Shown: positions 41,508-52,354, counted from the first letter of the stretch. The stretch: 64,000 nucleotides of DNA from Macrotis lagotis (GCF_037893015.1 NC_133658.1:18658583-18722582); one strand, 5' to 3'. Numbers and translations: made by a program. Notes: generated by a model from the sequence alone, not told the origin.

Positions 41508-41905
41508 GTTTTGTGGTTGAGTCATTTTCAGTCATGTCGGACTCTTTGTGTCTCCTTTCGGAATTTTCTTGGCAAAGACACGGGGGTGGTTTGGCATTTC
41601 CTCTTCCATTTCATTTTACCGATGAGGATACCAAGGCAAAAAAGGTTAAATCACTTACCCAAGGTCACACAGCTACCAAGTATGTGAGGGCTTTTTTTTA
41701 AAGATTTTTCAAGGCCATGGGGTTAAGTGGCTTGTCCAAGGCCACATGGCTAGGTAATTATTAAGTGTCTGAAGTCAGATTTGAACCCAGGTTCTCCTGA
41801 CTCCAAGGCTGGTGCTCTATCCACTTTGCCACCTAGCCGCCCCGAACTCAAGTCTTCTTGACTCTAAGCCCAGCACTCCTTTCCAGTCACTGGGTCATCC
41901 AGCTA
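41508..41905 (-). mobile_element. Class II SINE split by a class I SINE
   Basis: Left 41508-41688: cattttcagtcatgtcggac, tctttgtgtctcctttcgga, 'tttaccgatgaggataccaa', cttacccaaggtcacacagc. Right 41843-41905: gaactcaagtcttcttgact, 'ccagtcactgggtcatccag'. The class I copy (41690-41842) sits between. Confidence 0.88.
41690..41842 (-). mobile_element. Class I CORE-SINE, young-looking
   Basis: T-tract, atggggttaagtggcttgtc, 'gctaggtaattattaagtgt', 'gatttgaacccaggttctcc', ctatccactttgccacctag, ccgcccc. Inserted into a class II SINE of the same orientation; I see no clean TSD. Confidence 0.9.
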
Positions 41906-41924
41906 AATTTGTCCATATCCATAT

Positions 41925-42035
41925 TTTGTCTCATCATAAACTTGAGGTTTATTTTAGAGCAGAGATCATTTCCTTTTATCTTTAGACCCACAGTGCCTCG
42001 TAGATGTCTGAAGCATAGTGGGTCCTTCCTAAATT
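41925..42035 (+). mobile_element. L2 LINE 3' end
   Basis: agagcagagatcatttcctt, ttatctttagacccacagtg, 'agcatagtgggtccttccta'. Confidence 0.6.
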
Positions 42036-42119
42036 TTGGTTATATTTCTATGCCCAGGGTTTGCAAAAGATGGCTCATTTGGGGTGATTCCTGGCACTTG
42101 TTGAGTTGTTTTGTGTGCC

Positions 42120-42645
42120 AAGAGGTATGTTAAGGATAAATGAAAAAGAAAAAAAAGAAAAAAGAAGGATAAATGAGTCTTCCTCCTTCAGTAGACGTTA
42201 GCTTTACTTTGTGACTTTAAGGGGAAAAACAAACAAAGAAGCTTCAATTCCCTAGTTCTTTATTGCTTCATTTTGCCCAAGATGGAAAGGGCACGGGCTC
42301 CATCTGAACTTTGCTTATAAGGATTAATGGGAGACAGACTACTGGAACTCTAGTTCTATGCCATATTTATTGGAAACAGTCTTCTCAAGCCCCTTGCCCA
42401 CTAACTGAGAACACTATCCAAACTGATATAAATTTCTCCCTTTCCCTCTGTACTCTTTTTTTAGATGTCAACATTATGAATTTTCGGTGTGCAGAATGCT
42501 ATATTACACACTGGAGGAAATACCGCAATTAGAGAAGGCACGGTTCCTACTGTCACAGAGTAGAGTTTTACCGTTGAAATCTTCTCCATAACAAATGCTC
42601 TCTACTTTCTTCAGGATAAAATGCAAACACTTTTGTAGCTTGCCA
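42120..42645. other. No gene seen
   Basis: Unique-looking. The 73-codon plus frame at 42311-42532 has no recognisable domain. Confidence 0.5.
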
Positions 42646-42649
42646 GTCA

Positions 42650-42878
42650 AGTAGTCCAGTGGGTACAATGCCGCACCTGGACTCAGGAAAGTGTGAGTTC
42701 AAATCCAGCTTCAGACCCTTAATAACTGTGTGACACTGACCTAGTCACTTTGCTACTTCCTGCCTCAGTTTACTTAACTTTGAGTTGTTGAGAGGATGAA
42801 ACAAGTTGATATTTGTAAGACGCTTAGCATAGTGTCTAGAATACATAAGTCACTTAATAAGGGCTTGTTGTCTTACTT
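42650..42878 (+). mobile_element. Ther-1/MIR CORE-SINE, near full length
   Basis: tcaagtagtccagtgggtac, 'gagttcaaatccagcttcag', 'tgcctcagtttacttaactt', gttgttgagaggatgaaaca, 'cttagcatagtgtctagaat'. Confidence 0.85.
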
Positions 42879-42879
42879 C

Positions 42880-43330
42880 CTTCAGTATCTGACTCCAAAC
42901 TCCATTCCCAACATCACAATCTTACATCTTATTTTTTTTATTTTTATTTTAGATTTTTGCAAGGCAAATGGGGTTAAGTGGCTTGCCCAAGGCCACATAG
43001 CTAGGTAATTATTAAGTGTCTGAGACCGGATTTGAACCCAGGTACTCCTGACTCCAAGGCTGGTGCTTTATCCACTATGCCACCTAGCCGCCCTCTTACA
43101 TCTTATTTTCAAACAAACTGGCTTTCCCTGCTCTTTGTTGTATAGGATCTTTCATTTCCCCTATTCTTGCTTTCACATAAGCTGTCCTACACAACAGAAA
43201 CCCATTTCTTCTTTACCCTTATTTTGCGGAATTCTATCTCCATTCAAAGTTTGGCTCAAAATCTGCCTTCATCACAAGGGCTTTCCTGATTATAACCCTC
43301 TAGTTGCAAACATGTCCACAGTTACCTTGT
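42880..43330 (+). mobile_element. L2 LINE split by a class I SINE
   Basis: Left part 42880-42935 (ctccattcccaacatcacaa), right part 43110-43330 (aaactggctttccctgctct, 'cattcaaagtttggctcaaa', 'tcatcacaagggctttcctg'). Continuous L2 3' order across the SINE. Confidence 0.8.
42936..43093 (-). mobile_element. Class I CORE-SINE with 16-bp TSD
   Basis: Inserted in L2. atttttgcaaggcaaatggg, gttaagtggcttgcccaagg, 'gctaggtaattattaagtgt', 'ggatttgaacccaggtactc', 'tatgccacctagccgccc'. The TSD tcttacatcttatttt is at 42920-42935 and 43094-43109. Confidence 0.95.
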
Positions 43331-43417
43331 GTTTAATTTTGCATATACACAGAAATAAAACATTTACATCTATAAAATATTTAAATGTATCTATATATGT
43401 ATGTATGTATGCTTACC

Positions 43418-43560
43418 TTCCAGGTAAGGAAATTCCTTCTACCAATAAATATTGGCATCTTATCTATATAACTTATAATCTTGGAGATTTTTTCCAAGAC
43501 AGTGAGTGATGCTCTAAAAGTCATACAGACATTCATGTATATACAAAAGCATCAGTGTGG
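43418..43560 (-). mobile_element. MIR-like CORE-SINE with long tail
   Basis: Reverse of the tail type seen at 7256-7492: ggaaattccttctaccaata, 'cttataatcttggagatttt', then a decayed CORE and head to 'attgtgccacttca'. Confidence 0.6.
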
Positions 43561-43654
43561 AATCATTGTGCCACTTCAGTCCTGAACATTCAATCTCCAA
43601 CTTTTCTTTTCCCTTTCTTTGGCCTTTGACCTTTGGTCCATTCATCTAACCTTC

Positions 43655-44110
43655 AATAATATTTTATTTTTTAAAAATTATATATTTTGTTGATTTTTCC
43701 AGCTGTATACAATGGTAGTCTCTACCAATCATTTTTTTTTTTGCAAGTTTTTGAGTTTTACAATTTTTCCTCCCTCCCTCCTTTCCCTTCCCACTCCCTC
43801 CCAACAGAAGGCGATCTGATATGGGCTTTACATTTGCAACCATGATAAGCATAGATGGAAACAGAACATATTGTGAGACATGAATCAGATCTAAAAGGAA
43901 GAAAGAAAACATTAGAGATAACAAAATTGCATAATTCAAAAGGCAACTTTTAAAAATTGAAGATAATAAGCTTTGGTCTTCATTTAAACTCCACAGTTCT
44001 CTTTGGATATGGATGGCATTCACATCACAAGTCTCCTAAGATTGACTCTGATTATTGCATTGATGGAATGAACAAGTCCATCAGGTTAATCATCACCCAA
44101 CTGTAATTCT
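43655..44110 (-). mobile_element. L1 LINE 3' end
   Basis: Plus landmarks: ttgagttttacaatttttcc, cagaaggcgatctgatatgg, 'aacatattgtgagacatgaa', aataagctttggtcttcatt, 'aactccacagttctctttgg', 'gatggaatgaacaagtccat'. The 119-codon minus frame (43664-44023) is 3' UTR read-through. Confidence 0.85.
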
Positions 44111-44197
44111 ATTTTTAAAAGAAATCAGTGATCCTTAGAGGAGATAACCATAATTTTAAAATTAAATGTGAATACTAGGGATAAAACTTTTATGGGG

Positions 44198-44200
<3 letters not shown>

Positions 44201-44234
<34 letters not shown>
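44201..44234. repeat. (TA)n microsatellite
   Basis: Seventeen AT dinucleotides, uninterrupted. Confidence 0.97.
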
Positions 44235-44236
<2 letters not shown>

Positions 44237-45150
44237 GTTATCCCAAACTGTAGCTCCTGAGTTCTCTCTAGCTTGTGTACTTCATGTTAAATAATTAGAT
44301 AAGATGAACTGTTAATCCTGCATTAAATAATTATAAATAATACAGAATACAAAAAGAATAATCTATCTGATTATATAAATTTCAGTCATATTCTCCCACC
44401 CATATACATATGTATCTATTAGTAAAAGTAAGTATCAGAGAATCCTAGAGGGACATGTACAAGTAGGTAATTCATGATCCTAACCTACAGACCTTATTTC
44501 CCTTGTTTTAGGAAAGACTCTGAATCGAAAATTTTCTCTTCTTCAAAAACTCCTGTCTAGTTTATACTCTTGCTGTGAAACAGATAACCTAAGCCTAAAC
44601 AAATCCATTCTTTTGATTGGGCTCAAAAGATCCAAAGACCTTCTCAAATCCTGTATGGCAACAAAAGGCAAGGAATATGAGTCTTTTCAATGTTTCTCCT
44701 CTCTTAAGCCAGGCTAGTAATTTATGCAGCTTTTCCATAGTCAAGTCTATTAAGAAACAGATGATTCTTCTTCCTCCAGGCACTGCTACTCAATAGCAAA
44801 TTTAGATACCCAAATTTAGAGGACCCCCCCACCAAATGTTCACATGGCCTATTTGTATCCAACCTGTGATAAAGCATTTTGAGTTGTATTAGTCTGATCA
44901 TTCACTGTTGGACACATTGAACCTTTACTCTAACATAGTATGCCATTTCAGTACTTTTCAAGAATGAAGGACAACCCTTCAATAGTAACACATTACCTCT
45001 CATCAAATCTAGAAACTGATTTTCCGCCAATCAGCTCAGCTCTTAGCAGAAGACAAGTTTGTTTTCTTCCAGTCAGCATAGTAAGCATGCAATCCAATTT
45101 CTATGTTTTTCCTCAGTTCTCATTTCAGTTGCTTTTCTATGATCATCTCC
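44235..45150. other. Repeat-poor 0.9 kb; no gene seen
   Basis: Unique-looking, AT-rich. Frames at 44595-44783 (-) and 44940-45239 (+) are unsupported. Confidence 0.5.
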
Positions 45151-45154
45151 TCTG

Positions 45155-45300
45155 CAGATCTGGACTTTTGTCACTTGCTACCAATGCGACCTTGGATGAA
45201 TTACTTAGCTTCCCTTTTGGGTTCAGTTTTCTGAAATGAAAAACAAGCCTATTAGGCTATATGGCCTCCAATGCCCTTTCCATTTACTTGCAACAGCTCC
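45155..45300 (+). mobile_element. Ther-2/MIR-type SINE
   Basis: atctggacttttgtcacttg, accaatgcgaccttggatga, 'gttcagttttctgaaatgaa', 'gcctccaatgccctttccat'. Confidence 0.65.
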
Positions 45301-45514
45301 CAGTTTCACTTTTTGTTAAATGTTGGGTTTACACCTTAAATGGCCCTTAGAAAAAAGGTCACTAAAATTCTCTGGGATTCTAAAATGTTTCTTTTGTAAA
45401 AGAAAGATTTGGAAATACATGATGTCTGAGAGCTCATCTAACTCTTCTTAAAACTATGGAATTCATATTTTTATAGCTTTCAAAAGGACTATATTAATAA
45501 TGGATCTTATCATG

Positions 45515-46365
45515 GAGATAGGGCAGTGAGGTGGCACAGTGGATAGAACACTGGCTTTTTAAAAAAAATCATTATAAAGTTTTTATTTATTTTGAGTTTT
45601 ACAATTTTTCTCCTAATCTTACTTCCCTCCCCCATCCCCCATAGAAGGCAATTTGTCAGTCTTTACATCATTGTTTCCATGTTGTGCATTGATCCAAATT
45701 GAATGTGATGAGAGAGAAATCATCCCTAAGGAAGAAACATAAAGTATAAGAGATAACAAGATCAGACAATAAGATAGCAGCATTTTTTTTTCTAAATTAA
45801 AGGGAATAGTCCTTGGTCTTTGTTCAAACTCCACAGTTGTTTCTCTGGATACAGATGGGATTCTCCATTGCAGACAGCTCCAAACTGTCCCTGATTGTTG
45901 CACTGATGGAATGAGTGAGTCCATCAAGGTGGATCATCGCCCCCATGTTGCTATTAGGGTGTACAATGTTTTTCTGATTCTGCTCTTCTCACTCAGCATC
46001 AGTTCATGCAAATCCCTCCAGCCTTCCCTGAATTCCCATCCCTCCTGTTTTCTGAAAGAACAATAGAAACACTGGCTTTTTTGAATGAGATGGATGGGAA
46101 TTTGAATCCAGCCTTGGACACTTGACACTTATTAGCTGTGACCTTGGGCAGGTCACCCCTGATTACCTCACAACTGGAGCATCTCCAGTCATTCTGATTC
46201 ATATCAGACCCCTGGACCCAGATGACTCTGGAGGAGAAAATGGGACTGGTGATGTGGGACAGTACCCCCTCACTCAAATCCAATTCACATGCTTGTCAAA
46301 GCATCACCTCCCTGATGTCATGGTCTTCTTCCAGGATGAAGGACAAGCATTATCCTCATAAGGGA
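45515..46365 (+). mobile_element. Class III SINE split by an L1 insertion
   Basis: Left part 45515-45546: agggcagtgaggtggcacag, tggatagaacactgg. Right part from 46082: gggaatttgaatccagcctt, CORE remnants accttgggcaggtcacccct, 'agacccctggacccagatga', 'gatgtcatggtcttcttcca', ggatgaaggacaagcattat. The head continues directly into the body once the L1 (45561-46067) is removed. Confidence 0.95.
45561..46067 (-). mobile_element. 5'-truncated L1 insertion, 507 bp, exact TSD
   Basis: Minus-strand L1 3' end. Plus: ttgagttttacaatttttct, 'ccatgttgtgcattgatcca', 'gggattctccattgcagaca', 'agcatcagttcatgcaaat', ccctgaattcccatccctcc. A-tail reads T-rich/A-rich at 45561-45580. The TSD aacactggcttttt is at 45547-45560 and 46068-46081. 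Confidence 0.97.
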
Positions 46366-46394
46366 ATAGGGTAAATGTTATGATATCTATTTTT

Positions 46395-46610
46395 TGTTGA
46401 TATTCAGTTATTATTTCAGACATATTTGCTACTATAAAATACTGGAGTTTCTTGCCATTTCTTTCTCTAGCTCATTTTTTTTGGTGAGGAAATGAAGGCA
46501 AACGAGATTAAATGAATTGCTGAGACACACTACTAAGTGTATCTGAGGTCAGATTTAAACTCAGGTCTTTCAAACTCCAGGCAGTGCTCTATCTACTTGT
46601 GACCTAACTG
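46395..46610 (-). mobile_element. Class II CORE-SINE, diverged
   Basis: ttttttgttgatattcagtt, 'ctggagtttcttgccatttc', 'gaggaaatgaaggcaaacga', 'gaggtcagatttaaactcag', 'gcagtgctctatctacttg'. The tail is rather decayed. Confidence 0.8.
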
Positions 46611-46679
46611 AACATTTTATCCCAAACCTCTGATGTCCTAGGTATAAGGCACTCACATAATAGCCTCCACAAATGCAGA

Positions 46680-46780
46680 TTGACTGATTATTATCTCTGA
46701 GAGGTGCAGGGACCTAAAGATAATGTGACTTGCCCATGTTGGAAGAGTACATGTCAGTAACAAAACACTGAATGTCAAAA
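46680..46780 (-). mobile_element. MIR-type SINE scrap
   Basis: gattattatctctgagaggt, 'taatgtgacttgcccatgtt': reverse CORE context. Confidence 0.45.
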
Positions 46781-46788
46781 CTGGAAAA

Positions 46789-46930
46789 CTTTTCACTGTG
46801 ATATCACTTCTATTACATTGAAAATGGCAATAGTGATTTGATTAGTGAATTTATTATTCCCCTTTTCACTGTGATACCACTTCTGTTACATTAAAGAAAA
46901 CTTAGCATTAGTGAATTTATTTGGCTTTTA
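46789..46930 (+). repeat. Two-copy tandem duplication, 73-bp period
   Basis: cttttcactgtgat(a)tcacttct at 46789 and cttttcactgtgataccact at 46862, followed in both by attacatt-aaa and agtgaatttatt. About 80% alike. A looser third relative lies near 48040-48115. Confidence 0.75.
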
Positions 46931-47249
46931 CCTGTTGTTTTATGAAGTTAGGTTTTGACTCTATGTAAGTCTGAATTAGGAGGTTTCACAAGCATATTCC
47001 TGCTCCCCCACTGTCACCTGACTGAAAGATACCTCAGTGTCTCCTGACCCCTCCTTCCCACCCATCAGAACTAGATAATTCTGTATGTCTTGTTTTTTTT
47101 TCTTTTTTATTCCTCCAATTGTATATTAACTGTGACAAATGAAGTGTCTGGCTACTGAGAGTCCAGAATCTGGTTTGTTTTGCAGCCACATGCTTTGCCA
47201 ACTGAACCTTTGCCAAGTAATTAATTGATTTCATTATTCCACCTTAATA

Positions 47250-47395
47250 TCTCTCATCCCCATTCTGCAGATCAAGAAATGAAGGCTCATAAAGATTAGG
47301 TGACAGCCTGTAGCCAATTAGTATGTGCTAGAGGTGGTATTTCCAGTAAAACCTCAAATGAATCCATGTCTAATATTTTTTTCATTGACCATAGT
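47250..47395 (-). mobile_element. MIR-type SINE fragment
   Basis: ccccattctgcagatcaaga, aatgaaggctcataaagatt, 'gtgacagcctgtagccaatt'. Confidence 0.55.
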
Positions 47396-48728
47396 GTCAG
47401 GTGTAATATGGTCTGTACCATAATGTTTTATACTAATACAAGTGATGTGCTTTGGGAATAGATTGGCTTATTCTTTATACAGTTTTCTGAACACTCATGT
47501 GGCACTGAATACATCTGCAACAATTTTTCAGGATGTAAAGTTTCTTTACAATAGTGAGGGGCAGGTGGATAGATGATGGCAAAGAAATCTGAAAAACTCT
47601 CAGAGAACACAGGAATGACCATGCATTCATTAGAGAGAAAGACATCATCTGAAACACTCACAGACACACATAGACGCACACACAGAATGATGAACTCAAC
47701 GTTTTCTACTAACCATTTGAAACACTGAATTACATAAAGCTATTTTTCTGATATTAAAGTTGCTTCCCAAAGAAGACTAGGTTTCTATTGATAGCTGAGC
47801 TATCATTTTTCGAGTTCTTAACTCTATTGTATTTGTACAGTAAAGCAGAATGAGAATTCCATGTTCCTTCAGGTCACAGAGAGAGATCAAGAGACCCCTC
47901 CTGGGGTTAGTCAAAAAAGTGGTTGTCATGACTGAGAACACTGTAACAAAAAAGGTGAGGGAGTGATTCTCGGGAAAATTGTACTATGCCACTTTAAGTG
48001 GGAGTCTGGAGAGTTTTGAAGCATAAAAATTGGAGTAAGCAATTCACATTGAAAAATAATATTACTGAATTTATTTGTTTTTTTATCCACCATTTTATGA
48101 AGTTAAATTTCAATTACAGAATAGGAGCATTCAGACTAGAACATACCCTGGGGACATCAATCCTAGAATTTTGAGTTAGTTTTAAGATTGCAAGAAGGAA
48201 GACTTCTTTAGAGCTAGAACTGGGGTGGGGGGAGGTGAACAGTGTCCCAGGCATTACAGTTTTATCCCCCCAAATAATAAAGTAGTGATTTTTAAGACTG
48301 TATTTTGATAACATTTATTATATTCATGTTTAAACAATATTTTCATTCCTGTGTCATAGAAATAATTGAGCTGTATGTCCCTTAACAAGAATAATAATGG
48401 AAACTAGAAAAATCAGGAAGTAAAAATATTTTTCCAATGGCTACATTAAAGTTAAAATCTTATCTGTCCTAACCCTGCCACTCCTCCCTTCCCTAACACC
48501 CTAACATAGCAGCAATCTCCCTGCAAGCGGTTTCACGATATCTCAAAATGAGTGTAATGATGTTGACCATAAGAGGGGACTGGTATAGCTATGCAGATGC
48601 TTCTAATTTCACTAGCAGGTTCCAACTAGCAATTCAACTCAGTCCCTAGAGCATTGAGAAGTTTAGTGTCACACGGCTCATAAAGCTTTTTTTCTAAAGA
48701 GTTAGTTACATTGTGGATGTGCATTAGT
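47396..48728. other. Repeat-poor 1.3 kb; no gene seen
   Basis: Small minus frames at 47428-47679, 47475-47657 and 48114-48314 overlap each other or lack features. Nothing recognisable. Confidence 0.5.
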
Positions 48729-48729
48729 A

Positions 48730-48905
48730 ATTGTGGATAGATCACTTTACCCAGAGTCATGAAGACTTGAGTTCAAGTGAGGTCTCTATTCCTTAATCTC
48801 TCAGTGTCCTTGACCATTCTCTACAACTCTGAGTTGCAGAATAAATTTGCTTTGGTAGAGGGAGTCTGGCACCAGTAACTAGAAATTGTAGATCCCATCC
48901 AAGGA
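48730..48905 (+). mobile_element. MIR-like CORE-SINE with long tail
   Basis: aattgtggatagatcacttt, 'gaagacttgagttcaagtga', 'tctctcagtgtccttgacca', ctacaactctgagttgcaga, 'ggtagagggagtctggcac'. Same family as 7256-7492. Confidence 0.7.
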
Positions 48906-48909
48906 AGTG

Positions 48910-49584
48910 GGGAAAGGAGGGGGCATGAAGCATACATGTAGAAAGTTGACAAGAAACTCATGGAGATAAAGAGATTGTTGCTCTAATAAGAAACAGAAAT
49001 CTTATTTATAAATTATACAAATCCCATTTGCCTAAGCTACTCATCCCAGATTAGTGTTGTGGGTTATAGCCTGTTTAATATATATTTTTGGACCAAATTG
49101 ATACCTATTTATGGTTAGGTGGGCTATATCTAATCTGTTAGATAAGTCTCTTGGAATGAGACAAAAATTTTAATTCCCAGAAACTCAGTCTATTTGCATC
49201 GTGAGATAAAGAACACAGGCCTTCTTAGTCAGAAGATAGTATCTCCAAATTGCCGATTTGGTTGTATAACTCTTTAGTACCATCTTATCTCTCCCTTCAC
49301 CCTTTTTCATTATTCTGGTCAGTTAAGACTGTTCTGGGTCTCTGCAAGCATGTTTTTGATCTCTGACTAGGCTCTTCTCATTAGTCATACATATGATAGA
49401 ACCTACAATAGACGTTGGCTTTGAATCTGCCCTTCTTAGTGCCTCTCCTAGTCACTCTCCATCTGGTGTGAGTCCCCTAGTCCAGAGGTTGGCCCAGTTA
49501 AATCAAGTCTCTCCAACCACTGTATTGTGGTGGAGCAGAACATTCAAGGAGTGTCCCCATGAGAAACTGGGGCGAGAGAACGGA
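48910..49584. other. No gene seen
   Basis: The 67-codon plus frame at 49393-49596 (starts MIEPTIDVGFESALL) has no recognised domain. Confidence 0.5.
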
Positions 49585-49589
49585 GGCAT

Positions 49590-49905
49590 ATCATAGGAGT
49601 GTAAGACCTAGAGCGGAAACGGACCTCAAAGGTCATCCACTTTATCCCTGGCACTTATTTTACAATGAGGAAAGTAAGGACTAGAGACATTAATTAATTT
49701 GCCCAAGATCACACAGTGAGTAGTTGAGTTAGTTTGAAGTAAGAATATATAAAGTCATAAATCTGGAACCAAAAATGCCTCAGAGATCATAGAAGTGATG
49801 GCACTCATTTTATGTGTGAGCAAATAGAAACCCAGCGAAGTCACAGGGTCAGTATTTAAATGAGATCCCTCAGAATCCAAGTCCAATATTTGCTCCATTG
49901 CTCCC
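49590..49905 (-). mobile_element. Two consecutive MIR-type SINE fragments
   Basis: 49590-49740: cctcaaaggtcatccacttt, 'ttacaatgaggaaagtaagg', atttgcccaagatcacacag. 49755-49905: ctggaaccaaaaatgcctca, 'cccagcgaagtcacagggtc'. Confidence 0.65.
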
Positions 49906-49989
49906 ACCACCCCATTTCTCCCACCACCATCCCATGTTTCTTGTTTCCCTATATCTACCAAGAAAAGTATGACAATGAAAGCTATGAGA

Positions 49990-50130
49990 CAATTGAAGTC
50001 TTCTTTGATTGAAAGCAATAAGGCGTTATTAAGTGCCTATTTTATGCCTACTATATGGATATATAAATAAGAAATATAATCTCTGTGTCTAAGAAGCTTA
50101 CGATCTAATAAGGGAAAGTCATTTGAGAAA
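49990..50130 (-). mobile_element. L2 LINE 3' end
   Basis: aataaggcgttattaagtgc, 'ttttatgcctactatatgga', tctaagaagcttacgatcta, ataagggaaagtca. Confidence 0.75.
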
Positions 50131-50508
50131 GGAAACAAAATAAATGGGAAAATTTCTCAGTATGGGAGCATGAGGGAGCTGTCCAGAGAACCATAGCTGA
50201 GTGGAAAATGAAAAAAATGGCTGGCCTGGGAGTCCTCTTTAAATAGAAATTTGGGGAGGAGTCCTTTACTCTCTCCTCCAATAAAAGGGGCAGATGGTGC
50301 TCAGGGTACTAATGAGGTATGAATATGAAAGCTGATGAAACCTCACAAATTGATGAAGTTCCTAATGAAGACATATCTTGGACTATGATAAAGAAGTCTG
50401 AAAGAATATAACTGTGTGGGAAATGAAGTCAGTTATGTTAGTCATTTATGATAACTATGTTGTTTCCTTTCTCCTAAAAGAGAATAGACTTTCAAAAATC
50501 AATATCAA
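50131..50508. other. No gene seen
   Basis: Unique-looking; includes a G-rich gggggagggaag area only at the following L1 end. Confidence 0.5.
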
Positions 50509-50511
50509 ACA

Positions 50512-50640
50512 TTCAACTTAGATCAATGTAGACCATGGAAATAGTGTAGAGAGTAACAGACTGCCTTCTGTGGGGAGTGGGGGGGAGGGAAGTGAGATTA
50601 GGGGAAAAATTGTAAAACTCAAAATAAAAAAAATATTTCT
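50512..50640 (+). mobile_element. L1 LINE 3' terminal fragment
   Basis: aacttagatcaatgtagacc, gactgccttctgtggggagt, gggggaaaaattgtaaaact-like block, caaaataaaaaaaat end. The plus-strand equivalent of the starts of the minus L1 copies at 22685 and 45561. Confidence 0.8.
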
Positions 50641-50904
50641 AAAGTATCAGTATCAAAGATAGATGTTTAGTAGAAGCTTCTAAGAAAAGGTGTCGGGAAA
50701 ATTTGGAATTTAAAAGAAAACGTTAATTTCTTTGTAGTCATTATGTCTATCAGAAACTATGGTTTCCTGTTGTTGCTCCCCTGAGAAGCTCGTGTTATAA
50801 GAATGATAGTAATTTGTCACATATGTAGAAGGTGCTTTATTACACCTCACACCCACAGTTAGGAGTTTGTCTTTGTCATTCTATTTAGCAATTGATTCAT
50901 TCAT

Positions 50905-51110
50905 TGGAGTGCAAATCCAGTCTCAAAATGTAATAGCTGTGTGACCTTGGGCAAGTCACAACTACATTTGACACAGTTTCATCATCTGTAAAATGATCTG
51001 AAGAAGGAAATGATAAATCAAACTTTGCCTGGAAAATTCCATATCCTTGCCTAGAAAATTCCTAATTGGATCATGAAGCTTGTGGCATGAATGAAAAATA
51101 CTAAACAACA
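50905..51110 (+). mobile_element. Class II CORE-SINE, 5' truncated
   Basis: ggagtgcaaatccagtctca, CORE gaccttgggcaagtcacaac, 'acagtttcatcatctgtaaa', 'ttggatcatgaagcttgtgg', 'aatactaaacaacaaatatt'. Confidence 0.8.
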
Positions 51111-51339
51111 AATATTCAACATAAACAATAAAAATGGAATGAACTAAGGCTACTGAGGCTACCACCTCAAGGAATTTCTCATCTAACAGTATAATTGAGA
51201 ACACTTGCATATTTCCATAGACCTGTGATCTCCTATAGGTTGGTAGTCTTCCCAATGGAGCATACCTAAACTTTGGGGAAGGAAATGCCATAAATAAAAT
51301 AAAAAAGCCTATGCACAGTCTGAAATGTCAAGTTACAGC

Positions 51340-51600
51340 TAATAGGAGGATGATAAAGGTTTTTTCAGATAGGATAATAATGTAATAAAATGTTTATATC
51401 AGCATGATTATTCTAGTGGTAATGATCAGTATGGATTAAGACTAGTGAAAAATAGGAAAACAGTGTAATACACCAGAAGGTTCCTTCTTTTGAAGATATG
51501 AGGATTTTAATCAAGGTGGTGATCTCTAAATGGATAGAAAGGGGCTTATGTTAAAGACATCATGAAAGAAGTATTGATGGGGCTTAATGTGACCAAAGAT
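51340..51600 (-). mobile_element. L2 LINE ORF2 remnant
   Basis: Weak ordered match to the reverse of L2 ORF2: gattattctagtggtaatga, 'aaggtggtgatctctaaatg', 'catcatgaaagaagtattga'. Low identity. Confidence 0.4.
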
Positions 51601-51904
51601 GAATTGATATCACCTCTCTCTTTTCTTAGCTTTTGAACTGAAATGGTTTGAGTTCCTGGGACTTGTTTTCAATTATTGCCACCAAATGAAAATTCACAAG
51701 GGGGCATACTTCCATTTCCTATTGAACCACAGCTGTATTTCTTCCAATTTATCATTAACACCCCAAATATTCCATAAAAGTAATTTAAAATTTACAATAG
51801 TGATAGCTGCTCCAATTTTTATGTTGCTTTAAAGATTACAGAAAATTGTCCCCCCCCCCCGCCACTCTAGCCTTTTCAGGAAGATTGGAATTTGGTGTGT
51901 TTCA
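51601..51904. other. No gene seen; C-run at 51851-51862
   Basis: Unique-looking sequence with one homopolymer C tract. Confidence 0.5.
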
Positions 51905-51914
51905 ATAGACAAAA

Positions 51915-52340
51915 CACATTTTATAGAATCAGGGGGCTAGGAGATGACTAATTCACCTGACATTTATTACCTCTGAGACTGTGGGAAAGTCATTGAAGCT
52001 CCCTGTGTGTCAACTGGGCAATTGTCTATAAAATGAGAGGACAGTTAGTACAGTATAGGAAGACCTGAATTCAAATTTGGCCTCAGACATGCACTAGAAG
52101 CGTGATCCGAGATAAATCACTTAATCTCATTTATCTTGGTTTCTTCATCTGTTAAATAAGTTGGAGAGAAACAATGAACATGAATCAACAGACTGGGAGA
52201 CAGTGAAGGAGAAAAGTGTCCAGCATTTTAAGCTCCATGAGGACATGATAAAACAAATGGACAGCAACAACTACAAAATGAGGGGGTTAGACTGAATCGT
52301 CAATGAGCTCCTTTACTGAGCTATAATTTGGATTCATTTC
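51915..52340 (+). mobile_element. MIR-type SINE split by a class II SINE
   Basis: Left part ends cagggggctaggagatgact, 'actgtgggaaagtcattgaa', ctataaaatgagagg; right part begins ctacaaaatgagggggttag, actgaatcgtcaatgagctc. The two edge motifs are the TSD. Confidence 0.75.
52041..52270 (+). mobile_element. Class II-like CORE-SINE with TSD
   Basis: acagttagtacagtatagga, 'gacctgaattcaaatttggc', 'gataaatcacttaatctcat', 'ttggtttcttcatctgttaa', end 'aatggacagcaacaa'. The TSD ctataaaatgag / ctacaaaatgag is at 52026-52037 and 52271-52282. Confidence 0.85.
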
Positions 52341-52354
52341 TTATTCTCCCTGGG

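Noticed and set aside
43063..43509. 148-codon plus-strand frame, the longest not obviously repetitive
   Set aside because: It starts in a class I SINE head, runs through an L2 remnant and ends in a MIR-like SINE; no single gene could span these.
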